From Bisporella sp. PMI_857 (taxonomy: Eukaryota > Ascomycota > Leotiomycetes > Helotiales > Helotiaceae), in contig JAJSPD010000070.1 of the NCBI GenBank assembly GCA_021307315.1, positions 1-64,000 of the forward strand: a stretch of 64,000 nucleotides of DNA, written 5' to 3'. The notes below the pieces were generated by a model. That model saw only the letters and a program-made list of their open reading frames with translations. It ran no database searches and had not been told where the DNA came from. The position numbers and the translations under genes are program-made. This document shows positions 34,377 through 45,466 of this stretch, piece by piece. Numbering within the stretch: the first letter of the stretch is position 1; each line of letters opens with the position of its first letter.

Positions 34377-36691
34377 ATGAACCCTACCACAAATTCGGCG
34401 CATGATAGCCCTGGGGATTGCACCTCTGGGCCTGAAATGATACGACAACCTAAGAAAAGACGAAGGTATACCCGTATCGCATGGTGAGCCTCTCAGAGCC
34501 TGCTCGGAAGAGGCGACTACTCACTCTTTCTATCCAGTGAATTCTGCAAAACGAAGAAGGTCAAATGCAGTGGCAATATGCCGTGTATGCGATGCACGGA
34601 AAACAACGCCCATTGCCATTATCATAATTATCTTCCTCAGCCTGCGCCTAGGTACGATCAAATTCAAACTTTGGTTACCTCGGCATAAGGTCTAATCTCT
34701 GTGCGACAGGCAAATCCCGCGTCGAATAAACCGAGAGGCAGGACGGGTGTCCGACGTCTCCCAACAAGAGCTTAGGCAGGTGTTGGTTTCAATGAAGAGA
34801 ATTTGCGATGGAATTCAGTCGTCTTCCACCCAGCCTGCCAGCATCCCACCACGTGGCTTTTCTCTGAAACGAAGGTGGTCTAATCATCGCGATTTAATGC
34901 TCCAAAATGCATCGAGAAGTCCCTCGGACTCGATTTCTCCCACAGGTATGGCCCGTGCAGTTCTAGGCCCGCGAGAAGGAGTTCCACCGAGCCATCACGA
35001 TCTACCACCCCCATCAGCATTGCGAGAGATCACCCAACCTGAAGATATCCCTGTAGTAGATCTTCAAGCTGCTTCGGAGGTCCTCGATTTTGGCTACGAG
35101 CGTGTCTTGCAACTTTTTGAAACGTTCACTCAAGAAGTCTACGTTATATATCCATGTATCAGTCTAGATTTCGCCATCGATAGGATAGAGGCTGTGTTTG
35201 GTCCTCAATCACCATTTACCAACGGCGAGTCTGTGATTCTAGGTCTGGACCTGATTGATCTGGAGATCTTGAAGGTGACTTTAGCCATTGGAATGCTGAT
35301 TCAAGACGACGACAGCCACCCATGGAGCTCCAAGCTCGAGGAGCATCTCATTTGGAACGTAGACACCAACATGAAACAGGAGGTGCCTCATATTGAGGAC
35401 GTCATCATGGCTACCTTGATGGTAAGTCTCCCATTCCGGCCCGCCCCTAAAGGATTGAGAGCCGTAGAGTACTCATGATCTATCGTTTAGACAATTTATT
35501 TCATCCTACAAGATCAAGCCGCCAAGGCCTGGAGAATATCCGGAGTCGCTATCAAGGCATGTCTTGAGTTGGGCCTACATAAGGAGAGACCCAACGAGAC
35601 TCGTGATAATCGCCTTCCAACTTACGATTTCCTCCAAGACCTTTTCTCTTGTGTTTATGACCTCGATAAGAGGTGCAGCTTTGATATGGGCCTTCCTTCC
35701 ACCCTGCATGATAAGGACATCGATGACGGGGTTTTGAACATGGTAAGTTCTCAGAGAAGTTATCTGCCTTCGTTTTTGGCGAGACACAACAATGAGTGGA
35801 CTCCTTTTGTAGAGGGATGCTGACTTCACATACAAGGATGGGCGACACCCATTTTTGCTAACAATGGTCAAATTGAACCGTATTCACAGCGAGGTGGTCG
35901 AGCATCATAACTCAATATCGAAGTGTGATGGTAAGGAGACCGAGGAGCGAGCCGAGTTTCTTGAATTCCAAATCCAAAAATTGATGGAAAGTGCTCGGGA
36001 AATTCAACTCTTCCCTCCCGAATCGAAAGTTCTTCCTTCGCCTTCGACTCAAAGGACCATGGAAACCTTCATTACACTTCGCACTACTCAAATCAAGATG
36101 CTGACACAAGTTCGAGCTCTGAGCTCGTCTCAGGCGCTCTCGGGCCGGCCACAGCGGGCATACGCATTAATCTCACGAGCTATATTTACTGTAGAAACAC
36201 ATACCAAGTTAATATCTGCAGTCGGCTATCGAGAGATTGCAAGGCTTTTTCGATCTATGATAGACAGATATCTAATGGAATCTGTTTCTTGTATGCTCTT
36301 AGCGGCTTCGTACAGCCCAAAAGTCTATGGAGTCATGTGCCGTAATGCCTTCCATACCGCTCTTGACATCCTAGGTCAATCTCCACATCGCCAGAGAGGC
36401 CAAAATTGTGATGTCTTCAACTCGTTGGACGATCTACGAAGAAAAGGAGAGACCATGCAAATGCCGCCACTGGAAAGGCCATTCCCAACCGTCATCACTC
36501 CAAACGTGTATCCCGAACGCACCCAAATACCGCAGGTCCAGCAGACATCCACTGGCACTGACTTCTTTCCGCCTAGTGAACCGGCAGATCTCGATTTCTT
36601 CCCAGCACCTGGAGAGATGAATTCGAGCTGGGAGTTACCATTGAACAGCTTTGGTTTTTTCAATGATCGAGCGGCTCTATTTACACTATGA
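34377..36691 (+). CDS. Zn2Cys6 transcription factor, likely cluster regulator
   Basis: Five exons (34377-34483, 34538-34651, 34710-35421, 35491-35742, 35813-36691) join in frame to 687 residues. The zinc cluster is canonical: Cys 36, 39, 46, 52, 55 and 62 (C-X2-C-X6-C-X5-C-X2-C-X6-C), with basic residues between the second and third. The first intron splits the codon of the first Cys (TG/T). The rest is the fungal regulator middle domain (AKAWRISGVAIKACLELGLH, SCVYDLDKRCSFDMGLP) and an unstructured C-terminus. Zn2Cys6 proteins bind paired CGG triplets; the CCGCGG palindromes before the neighbouring genes suit such a protein. A ruined copy with the same intron positions lies at 52692-55647 in the opposite orientation, and a scrap at 32720-32823. 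Confidence 0.93.
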
Positions 36692-36849
36692 CTGGCTTTA
36701 TGACATTCAATATATCAATTTCACACACCATTCCCTCCGCTGGATTGCGCCGGAACTAGTTCTCAACTCTTGAATCAGCCGTGGGAAAGGAGGCGAAATC
36801 CGTGCCGATTTTATACATGGTTCCTTAGGAACTCAAACCCCGACAAACA

Positions 36850-37260
36850 ACAACAAATTTATCATCTCTTGGTTGGCCAGCGGCGTCAGAGCCATGCCCT
36901 GCTCCTTCGATAAGCACTAAATGGTTCTCGGACCCGTGGCTCTTGACTTCGTTATGCGCTTATTGAGAGAATTTCTAATTAACCAGGGTGTCTGCGGTTC
37001 CATGAATGAAGTATGTCGGGGGGAGCTTTCCTTTGGAAAATAGACTTGCGGGATCGATGCTGTTGAAATTGCCGCCAGTGACAATAGCCTGCATGAATTT
37101 ACCCAACCCGATGGTATTGATCATCCAGACCACTTTGTAGTTACTTAAGTAGGTGCCATTAGGCCCCATTGGAGGTGGACCATTCGTAGGAGGCGAAGCA
37201 TCTTTGTATACCTAGTTGATGAATAAAGGGTCGAGGAGCCGTGGAAGTGTACAGCTACGA
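36850..37260 (-). pseudogene. alpha/beta hydrolase fragment, relic copy of 50705-51823
   Basis: The minus strand reads KDASPPTNGPPPMGPN, LFSKGKLPPTYFIHGTADTLV and, after a break, LIEGAGHGSD. These correspond one to one to the C-terminal third of the intact hydrolase at 50705-51823 (its LFSKGKFPPTYFIHGTADNLV and GAGHGFD). A TAG replaces the Gln before VYKD. The N-terminal nucleophile region is absent. It is the left-arm copy of the inverted duplication. Confidence 0.85.
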
Positions 37261-37370
37261 ATCTAGAATGATTTAGTTCATATGCCCACATAAGAAGGAC
37301 CTAATCTTTAGTTATTTGGCACCACGAACATAGAAGATCACGGTTTTCTCAGAAAGAGAGTTTCTGGCGT

Positions 37371-37592
37371 CTATTCAATAACATCCTTTATATCGCTGGA
37401 GCCAAAAGTCCAAGCTGTACCGGACACCTTTTGAGAAAGATTTGACGCCTTCGCCGAGAACCGAGAACCTATCAATCTCGGCTGCTGGGCATTATATTTC
37501 ACTACGATTTTGCCGGAACGCTTTGTTTGGGCCAATCTATGGACTTCATCCAGGGAAAGAGGGATCAGCGGAGGCTCGCTGAGAACATCCAT
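37371..37592 (-). pseudogene. possible reductase fragment (zinc-ADH/enoyl-reductase-like tail)
   Basis: A minus-strand frame contains SLDEVHRLAQTKRSGKIVVKYN, which resembles the closing strand of medium-chain reductases and polyketide-synthase enoyl-reductase domains. Nothing N-terminal to it is present. The family call is weak. Confidence 0.3.
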
Positions 37593-37649
37593 AGCTCCTT
37601 TTATTAGATTGCCAACATCGGCTATCTCCAGGGACAGTAAAAATTAATC

Positions 37650-38290
37650 ACAGATTGTAGGATGGGATTATTTTGTCGGCTTTCCGGCCTTCGAATCACT
37701 GACTATACTGAAGTATTTTCGCAGCTGCCAGTCGGCAAAGTAATTTCTCGGATGAAAATACGCAAGGCTAACGATCCACACCAGGAGATGTTAGACCACA
37801 TCCTGGATACGAAAGGGCAAGACGGAGAGCTGGCCACGGTACCGGAAATCCTCACTGAAGCTGGCATTCTTTTAGCAGCTGGAGCGGATACTACGTCGGT
37901 AGCCATAAAAGCCGTAGTAGCACCTCTCTTGCAAGACTCTAGCCGTTATAAACGCCCGCGGGCGGAATTAGACGAAGTGTAAAGGCTTGTGGTAGCGATG
38001 GCCAACCGGGTGCGCCACTCTCGCCTATTCAGCCGTCAAGGATACTCGATTCCTCGAGGTATGCGTCAAGGAAGGCTCCAGAATCTATCCAAGTATTGTG
38101 TATCAACTTCTGAGAGAAGTACCCTGACAGGTTCTGGATCTAGAGGGTTTTTAGATCAGCCCTTCTGCGACAGTTTTCATGGGTCCCTTGGCCCAAAATA
38201 CATATAAGGCGATCTTCGGAGGGGATGCCGACTAATGGAAACCGGAGAGATGGCTTAGCAACGTGAGGCAACAGTGAGAGGAACATTAGA
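37650..38290 (+). pseudogene. cytochrome P450 fragment, relic copy of 48229-49986
   Basis: The first part reads LRITDYTEVFSQLPVGKVISRM and EAGILLAAGADTTSVAIKAV, paralogous to LRIADYARAFQRLSVDKVFSRM and AGADTTSVAIKAV in the intact P450. After a TAA near 37980 homology continues in shifted frames (IPRGMRQGRLQNLSKYCVSTS is an out-of-frame shadow of the K-helix region) to about 38250. N-terminus and haem loop are lost. It is the left-arm copy of the duplication. Confidence 0.85.
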
Positions 38291-38935
38291 ATTATGGATA
38301 ACAACCTTACTTACTCGAGCGATCATTTTTTGGGTTTTTTTAATGCGTGGCTGTAGAGCAGTGAGCGAAAGTGTATAAATGCTATATTTTTATTAAATGT
38401 TCTTATATGCGAAGACTTTTTGTATTTTTGCAATCGACTGTAGCTTGGCCGGCCACACCTTCGCGGCGACACTGTGTTGATATCTTTTCCACGGGCGTCT
38501 TCCGCCGTAAATTAGCTCTATTTCGCCATGGCGATTGTCCCTTGTGGAACAACGCTCTAAGCCTCCGCTCCAAGTTCCCCGCTCATTTGATGACATCAAG
38601 CTTAATCAACGTAGAGGGTGGGAAATGTTGTTCAATTCCGCGCAACGCTCCGTTAGCACATCCGCTCTAACTAGACTATCTTGGATATTAGTGCAGCGAG
38701 CTCTACGGGCGTTTCGTCACACTACTAACGGGTCGAGGACATTCATCTTCGGATGATGCGGGAATGCCTGCAGTTCTCATATTGTGTCAACGCGGCAGAA
38801 CGCACGAATGGACCGCGAGCTTGACCGCACTTACGGTACGCCAAGGAGAAGCCAAAGGTGGTAAAGATCAAGAGCTGACAGAGAAAGGAAGAGAGCATGG
38901 GGAAAAATTCATATTGCAAATGTTTCCGATATATA
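38291..38935. other. intergenic, no gene recognised
   Basis: Mixed sequence with overlapping short frames on both strands (38371-38670, 38764-38973) and no motif I recognise. Confidence 0.3.
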
Positions 38936-40618
38936 TTACTGCAGCTTTGTCAACGGACCGTATTTTACACTAGGTCTGACATTCTTGAATGGCTTGCCCA
39001 GGGGTGGCAGTGTCTCTCCCGGATGAGGGTTTGGTACCCAGTTCCCGTGGACCTGATTTCGTGCTGCATAAGGTAACTGAATGACTGCGACGGGCCGAGA
39101 GAAGTCTTCGGTGTCGAGAAGGATCAGCTCTCCTTTTGGCGAGGTAGGCCGACTACTGTAGAAAAGGACCCAACCATCACCCTCAGGTGCAGTATCTGAA
39201 CGAGGAATAAAAACTGGCTCTGCGAGGCTGCCTCCCTCGGCCGCGTGGAATCTGTGAAATTCCCCTGTTTCGGTATTGAGCTTTAGGATACTGTCAAACC
39301 TGGCTGCTCCATTGTTATCAACCCCAATGGTGTTCATGTAAACAATCTTTGTCTTGTGCGTGAGGAATCGCTCGTCTATGGCTGGAAACTCAGTCATACC
39401 GGTGTACAACACCTTCGGAGGGGGAAGCTTGGATCCATCTGGCTGGTCTAGGTTAATCGTCCAGCGAACCCAATCTGACGTTGGCCTTTCGGGTTCCTCG
39501 TACCCAGGTGGATTCCAGAACTTAAAGGTGTTGAATGTCATCCAGGGACTCTCCAGCATAAGTTTACCGTCGGCCTCCTCCCAGGCATTACCAGTGTGGA
39601 TTATCAAGCCGTGGTCGGTTGTGTATTTGCGGAATTCCCCCCGCTTCCAACCATGCGGCAGTAGTGTATTGGGGTGACGAGGAGCTACAAGAAACTCTTG
39701 AGACTGGCCGGGTACAAAGATCCAGTGATCTGCGCCAGGCTTATGCATCTCTTCATCCGAATTCACCGCAAAAGGCATGTTGGCCAAGATGATCCAATTT
39801 TCCGTCACCCATCCGTCATGTGGCCAGCCTGGTTTATCCTGCGTAAACCAGAATTCGTTTGATGTCTTACCATTTGGATCGACAGAGTAGGTGCAAATTT
39901 CAGGACTATGTAAGCCTTTCGCAGCATAAGCCCACGTCACAAGCTCATTCTTATATGGGTCAATCTTTGGGTGAGCGGTGAATGTCCTGGCCGCTACCTG
40001 GCCGCCATAAGGGTCGAAAGTCGTTGTCTCTAGTGTGTCGGGGTCTAGTGCGTAAGGCAGCCCCCTTTCTGAAATTGCCAGCAGGTCTCCTCCCCAGTAA
40101 ACAACATTTGTGTTGGCCGTGGTGTCATTGGCCAGGCGCAAGCAGGGATGATTGTCGTAAGGGTTCCGATAGCGGCCAAATAGCTGTCTGCCCGCGTTGC
40201 GTTCGAGGAGGTACCGCTCCGTTTCGACATACTTGACCTTCATCGAGACCTGGCCCTTCTTGAAGCGGTAAGCACTCACGATTCCATCACCATCCACAAA
40301 AGGGAAGTCCAGTGGCGGCAGAGTATTAGAATCAGGATGAACACGGTACCATGTCCCGTCAATGGTCTTGGGGATCTCGCCGTAAACGACCAGGTCATCC
40401 ATCTCGCATTCAAAACGACCATGAGGAGCCGTATCGCTTGGACGGTAGATCTGCTCCCATAGAGATTTGAGGCCGAAGTGATTGTGTATATCATCCGGCT
40501 TGTCGTGGGTTCCATTCAACTGGTCGGGTTTGCTCACATGCTTTTGTAGAGCCGCGACACCGTGAGGATTCTCGCCATACAAAGGGTCAGCCATCGAAGG
40601 GATAGCTGGGGAGGCCAT
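38936..40618 (-). CDS. carotenoid/stilbene cleavage oxygenase (RPE65 family)
   Basis: A single exon of 560 residues, usual for fungal members. The four iron-binding His of this non-haem Fe(II) family are all present in their normal contexts: His216 (FTAHPKID), His267 (WPHDGW), His341 (LIIHTGNAW) and His524 (QVHGNW). The N-terminal strand G-x-W-Y-R-x-x-P (GTWYRVHPD) and DGDGIVSAYRF are also typical. The enzymes split a C=C bond of carotenoids, stilbenes or lignin-derived phenylpropenes with O2. No signal peptide is visible, so it is likely cytosolic. CCGCGG palindromes stand 149-185 bases upstream. Substrate cannot be read from the sequence; the neighbouring ThDP lyase and hydrolases favour an aromatic or stilbene-like one. 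Confidence 0.94.
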   Translation of the reverse strand: MASPAIPSMADPLYGENPHGVAALQKHVSKPDQLNGTHDKPDDIHNHFGLKSLWEQIYRPSDTAPHGRFECEMDDLVVYGEIPKTIDGTWYRVHPDSNTLPPLDFPFVDGDGIVSAYRFKKGQVSMKVKYVETERYLLERNAGRQLFGRYRNPYDNHPCLRLANDTTANTNVVYWGGDLLAISERGLPYALDPDTLETTTFDPYGGQVAARTFTAHPKIDPYKNELVTWAYAAKGLHSPEICTYSVDPNGKTSNEFWFTQDKPGWPHDGWVTENWIILANMPFAVNSDEEMHKPGADHWIFVPGQSQEFLVAPRHPNTLLPHGWKRGEFRKYTTDHGLIIHTGNAWEEADGKLMLESPWMTFNTFKFWNPPGYEEPERPTSDWVRWTINLDQPDGSKLPPPKVLYTGMTEFPAIDERFLTHKTKIVYMNTIGVDNNGAARFDSILKLNTETGEFHRFHAAEGGSLAEPVFIPRSDTAPEGDGWVLFYSSRPTSPKGELILLDTEDFSRPVAVIQLPYAARNQVHGNWVPNPHPGETLPPLGKPFKNVRPSVKYGPLTKLQ

Positions 40619-40766
40619 GGTGGATTAAAAGGATAAAAATGTTCAGAAAACAAGGCGCATTCTTGGACGTCTTGATTGGGACATTTGAATAGCTTGAGAA
40701 CTTATTAAATATACTTTCATCACAAAATGGACCTATCAGCCCCTTTCAGTACTATTCGAGCTTACC

Positions 40767-40793
40767 CCCGCGGGACTGGGCTGCTCCGCGGAA
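40767..40793. promoter_or_regulatory. paired CCGCGG palindromes upstream of the oxygenase
   Basis: CCCGCGGG at 40767-40774 and CTCCGCGGAA at 40784-40793 (one mismatch to TTCCGCGGAA) lie close together, 149-185 bases before the oxygenase ATG. Confidence 0.5.
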
Positions 40794-40840
40794 ATTCCCG
40801 GCCTTCTGCATGCGGGATATCTGCCGAACCTCGCAAGCTA

Positions 40841-41224
40841 ATTATGATATCCAGGTTCTCTGTCGCTTTCAAATTTTCGCTTGACCTGTATTTTTGAGCT
40901 CCCCAACCAAGGAGTAACAACGCAATCTACAATTTAAGTAGTTATTTTTAATTAGCTAAAACTATTAGAAACGGTTATGATAAAGCAAAACAACTTGTTA
41001 AGTAACTTTGGTAATACTTTCTTTAACTATGCGTAGGCTAGCATAGTTATTAAAATCAAAAGTTAGATTTATATAAAAATATTGAATTGCAATAAGTGCC
41101 ATTTGATTCATTGTAGTTTTCGTGGAGAAATAGACATTATTCATAATAGTTAAACTGGATTTAATTATTTTTTTCATGTTTCCAGCCAAGACAAAAAAAC
41201 AACAGAGAACCTGGATATCATAAT
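40841..41224. mobile_element. MITE-like element, 23-bp perfect inverted ends
   Basis: ATTATGATATCCAGGTTCTC and three further bases at 40841-40863 recur perfectly inverted at 41202-41224. The interior is AT-rich with no meaningful frame. No clear target duplication was found. It sits between the promoters of the oxygenase and the hydrolase terminator region. Confidence 0.65.
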
Positions 41225-41666
41225 ACTACTACCATGAAGGCCTTGTCTTGATCCCAGCCTGGCGTGGGTCTTCGTCTTTCAAGACAACGTAGACTGAACA
41301 TTATAGCTAGGAGGATCAAGCGAATACTAGCAAGCCCATATACAATTAAGATAGCCTTTCTCTAAAGGGAGCACCTAGCGCTATACTGTCAATTAGCTTG
41401 ACTTGAGATAAGACAAGCTCTCCCACCCTAGTTTAGGCCCATATCTAAGAATTGGATAGTTAATAACGCCTATGACGCGTTCATTTTACTGAGACGGGCA
41501 CTGAGTTGAACACTTAACATTGTTGACTTTTGAAGGCGCTAAGAGGCCATTGTCTAATTACAGGAAAGCAACATGTGTTCCAGTTCTACTCGAAAGACAT
41601 TTTATTTTCTACGTCTCGTCCAGCCATCTAGGCACTTTCTTGGTTTAAATATTTGCGCTGCAAAAT
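41225..41666. other. intergenic, no gene seen
   Basis: Downstream region of the CocE-type hydrolase; nothing supportable. Confidence 0.3.
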
Positions 41667-43818
41667 CTATTCCTGTGCGAGGTCCACAAACGGAAGAAGG
41701 ATATGCGAGTCATATTCTCCGCCAAAGTGAATGGTATGCTTGCCGCGGTTCAGATTCTCTAATTTAGCGTCAATCTGTTGTGGAAAGTCATTGCTCTGAT
41801 CAATAAAGCCTTGCACACGTAGCAGAACACTTTCACCCTTCTTAAAATGGATGCCCATGGGCCAAAGGCCGATATCAAGGGGAACGACGGTACCAGGAGC
41901 AATCTTCTCTTCTTGGTCGTGGAAGTGATAAGGAATAATATTGGTAGATAGCTTGGGGTCCTGGGCACGGTGAGAGGCACGAAGAATACCAGTTGGTCCA
42001 AAACACTATAACGTGAAGCTGTTAGCATGGATTCATCCGTACACGAGTTTCTTCTAGGGCTGGGATTAACCTTAGTTGTATTAGTCGTAGGCACGTCTTC
42101 AGAGGTTTTTACATTATCAGGGAGGCTATGCCATGGGATGTTGATGTGTTCCAAGGTATTTCCATCCCGGTCCACCTTTCGCAATGACACATACACATCC
42201 ATATCGTTATTGTCTGCACAGGACATGTGAAGTCGGACCTTAGCGTAGCCCACCAGTGTAGAGTCCGTATCAAATCGCAGACGGAACTCAGCTGGCTTGA
42301 CAGCGTATGTGTCAGATTGGTACGAGATAGTCGCCGCTTGATGTGCCTTTTCCGTGGATAGGCCCGACTGAGCCAGGTACAATTTCTGGTGTCGGGTGCC
42401 CTTCGGTGGATATTCTGAGAACGGAATATTGTCCATGGAGTTCTAGTCATTCATATTCATTAGTGGGAAGCTAGCAAGCCTCGTGTAGACCTCACATACC
42501 GGCCCTGCTCGATCTCTAAATGTTAATATGGACACGCGAACTCGGGGAGTCTGCTCCCATCCGTTCTCAATGCCCTTCAAGTAGCGATCAAAGAATTTTT
42601 GGAGATCATCCGTAGCTTCAGGAGTATAAAGATCATACCACTCCTGTGTCGAGTGAATGCGGAGCCACTTATCTTTGCTTTGGGCCTCGTTGAAAGCCTT
42701 TATCGTCCCGAAAGGATGAATGGCACTAGAATAACTACCCACGGCGTAGATCGGGAGAGTCAGCGAGCTGGCATCGACGTTCTTGTCGTGCCAGTAAGCA
42801 TTATAAAATGGCCACTTTTCCAGTGCGGCCTTGACGTCCTCTTGCTTGTTCCGGCCGCGAATGGTTTTTCTCGCGATGAAGCCAAGGAAAGACGTTTTAG
42901 GCACTCCTCCACGTGCACATACTTGTCGGTAGAAGTTTGTGAAGCCTTCCCATGGAGCGATGCACTTCAGAGACGGTGGAAACTCTACTGCCGTAACCCA
43001 CTGAGTGGTGGCTAGCCACGAGTTACCAGCCATACTGACACTGCCACTACACCACGGTTGAGCTCCTACATGCTCGCAGCAGTCGTAACCGTCGCGACCT
43101 TGCGAAAGCAGGCGTCAGCTATATCGACCAAGTGGTAAGTGGTTCAATGCCTATCGAGGCTTACCTGCCTGTGTTCCTTCCATATACATGTTACCCTCCG
43201 ATTCCCATGTACCACGAATATCGATATTCACAACTGCGTAGCCCCGGGAGCCCCATTCAGCAGGGTCTACTCTGTGCAAAATAGAAATATCAGCTATCCC
43301 GTTAGCCATCAACTACGTGAGCGCAACGAACCCTTCGAATTTCTCCAGACCTGACCAGCCACTCTGTGGCAGCCCAAGTCGAAATGGTTGGTGGTCAAAG
43401 ATGAGAAATCCTAGAGTGGAGTTGGTCAGAAAAAGATCCATTCAGCGTGTGTAGAACTGATGCACCATGTCCACCCTTTCCATATGGGCTAATAGATAGA
43501 ATAGCGGGTACGCGATTGTCCGTGACCGGTCGAATAACATCGCAATAGATCTGAGCTCGCGTCAGATAAACAGCGTACGGGTGAGCTCTTCTTTGGGACA
43601 ACCCCTACCTTCACTCCATCCCGAAGGACAATCTCCTCGTTTTGACTATAGATAAGATCGCAAGGCAGGGCGCGATGGGCTGGAGTTTTCTTCCAGCCTT
43701 TGGGGAGCGTTTCTGTCTTGCGAATCTGTTTAACGTATGGAGCCATAGCTGTCGTATCCTCTGGAGATATTGCGGTAGTCCACGGAATTTGGAGGCCGTC
43801 GAATTCTAGGTTGGCCAT
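41667..43818 (-). CDS. CocE/NonD-type alpha/beta hydrolase (X-Pro dipeptidyl-peptidase-like S15)
   Basis: Seven exons (43609-43818, 43466-43550, 43332-43410, 43165-43271, 42500-43098, 42071-42442, 41667-42005) join in frame to 596 residues with no stop. Typical family blocks are SPYGKGGHG, NIDIRGTWESEG (the Tyr/Asp-rich oxyanion region), the nucleophile elbow GNSWL with Ser187, APWEGFTNFYR, and a jelly-roll C-terminal domain (LYLAQSGL, FRLRFDTDSTLVGYAKVRLHMS, HTIHFGGEYDSHILLP). Such enzymes hydrolyse esters or amides, for example cocaine esterase and acyl-amino-acid-type hydrolases; the substrate here is unknown. The cluster palindrome is exact at 43979-43988, about 160 bases upstream. The many small introns were placed by frame and splice consensus and deserve transcript confirmation. 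Confidence 0.9.
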
Positions 43819-43978
43819 GATTGAGTTGTTTCCAAAAATGGTTTGAATTGACAATCAAAGACAAAGCCTAGGATATTCACTGACAGAAGCCGACAAATTT
43901 TTAGTATCACCAGCTCTGACATAACGAATTATAAATACTCTTCAATACTACACACTGTAATTCCCTAGGACACAGACC

Positions 43979-43988
43979 TTCCGCGGAA
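43979..43988. promoter_or_regulatory. cluster palindrome, exact (TTCCGCGGAA)
   Basis: A perfect 10-bp palindrome lies 161 bases upstream of the CocE-type hydrolase start. Confidence 0.55.
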
Positions 43989-44590
43989 AGTGTGGTGGCA
44001 TCCCGGTCAATATGCCGAAGTTCCGGTAGCCTACGCTTCGCCGCCTCCCACCGCTACCAATCTTCTTGTTTTAATATTTTATAATGTATCATGTATACTA
44101 GAACAGCCTAAACAGATATTATTGAGCTAAATACACATGTGTACTAACGTAGATTAAAAGCGGGCCCCTAGCTCATCACCACTATATTGTACAGCAGTAA
44201 TCCTCCCTAATATACATATATATATTTAGTTCTTTAGAGTTTCGTTAGAGCCTGCTTGGCCAGATCCCTGGCAGGGGTCCATAAAGATAGAGAGGGGGAG
44301 CCCGATACTAGTAAAATCTATTCTTAAACCGACACTAAACCAACCTCTACTAAGCTATATGCGGTGCACTGTTACTCTGCCTCCTTATATTACAAGTTAT
44401 GCAAAGGTAGTCTTAGTATGTGTATTTCTATATCCCCCTTGTGATTACCTCCCCTCCTGAAATTCTTGTCCTAAGAATTGATAATATACTATCCTTGTAT
44501 TACTAGGGGGGTTGGGGTTTAAAAGGCTGAGATGTTTCTAAGAGCCAGCAAGGCTTTCTATCTATATAAACGGTAGCCACATTATAACTG
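43989..44590. other. intergenic, repeat-like, no gene
   Basis: AT-rich sequence with scattered oligopurine/oligopyrimidine runs that looks like old transposon flank. It leads into the transposase relic at 44600. Confidence 0.35.
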
Positions 44591-44599
44591 ATTGACAGC

Positions 44600-45370
44600 C
44601 TATCCAACACCTAGAGCCTTCCGCAACTTAATATCAAGTAAGAGTAGGCTGCATTACTCAGTGACAAGTAGATACATTGACGACTGCGTAATCATTAGCA
44701 ACCGCATCTCGGATGTGATGGTGGCTCAGGCCGTTTATACAATGATACCTGATGCTATAAATGCATTGGATTAGAGTGATGCTGACTGCCGTTGCCTGAT
44801 GCCGAGCTCTTACCACTCGATGATGGAGAACCACCACCTCTCGTAATAGCTAGTAAGGGAAAGTGGGGACATATAACGTTGGAAACGGTTGTGGTAAAAT
44901 ATCGGCAGGAGGATCAGCAAGAAATAGTGCGTAGTATGAGAAGCACAACTCTGAACCCCTTGACAGGATGTGCGATTCACAGTGCCGGGAGCTCACCCAC
45001 TGGTTACGGAAAAGAATCAAAGTGTACGAACTATGTCTGATTTTCTTTCAGTTGGTACTACAAGCTCCAAGGTCTTGACTCACAAGTCAACACGTAACTA
45101 CTGTGTTAAATGGTGCATAGCCCGTGGGATTATCCCGATACCACACCTTTTTATAAGCTCCGATATAAACCCTCTTCAGAAGTGCTGGAGGCGGGTCAAG
45201 CAGGCATTGTACGTGCGTAGCTGACAGTCGACTACAGTATCCGAGGTGGAATTAATGGCATTGGAGTATCAGAGTAGAATAGCATGTAACTGGATTCACC
45301 AGTTGATTGTAAAGCTGGGGCATTGGGTTCAGGTTCTTGTAAAGTGTCTTTGGCAGTCGGCCCATAATAA
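44600..45370 (+). pseudogene. Tc1/mariner-type transposase relic
   Basis: Across shifted plus-strand frames the sequence keeps the shape of a Tc1-like transposase. The clearest part is DINPLQKCWRRVKQAL at about 45160-45210, the D-x-N-P-x-E-x-x-W block around the last catalytic acid. HWV and a LIVKLG segment follow in the tail (about 45250-45330). The acid after NP is replaced by Gln-bearing sequence. Several stops and shifts; no inverted ends were identified. Confidence 0.6.
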
Positions 45371-45466
45371 AATGCTGTATTGGTACTTTAAATCGATTGC
45401 TTGAATTGTTACGGCCTAAAGTACACAGACTTATCCGACTAGGCTTGTTACTTCCCAAACCTCTGC

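Noticed and set aside
38764..38973. 69-codon frame as a gene overlapping the oxygenase end
   Set aside because: It overlaps the oxygenase stop on the other strand and has no recognisable features.
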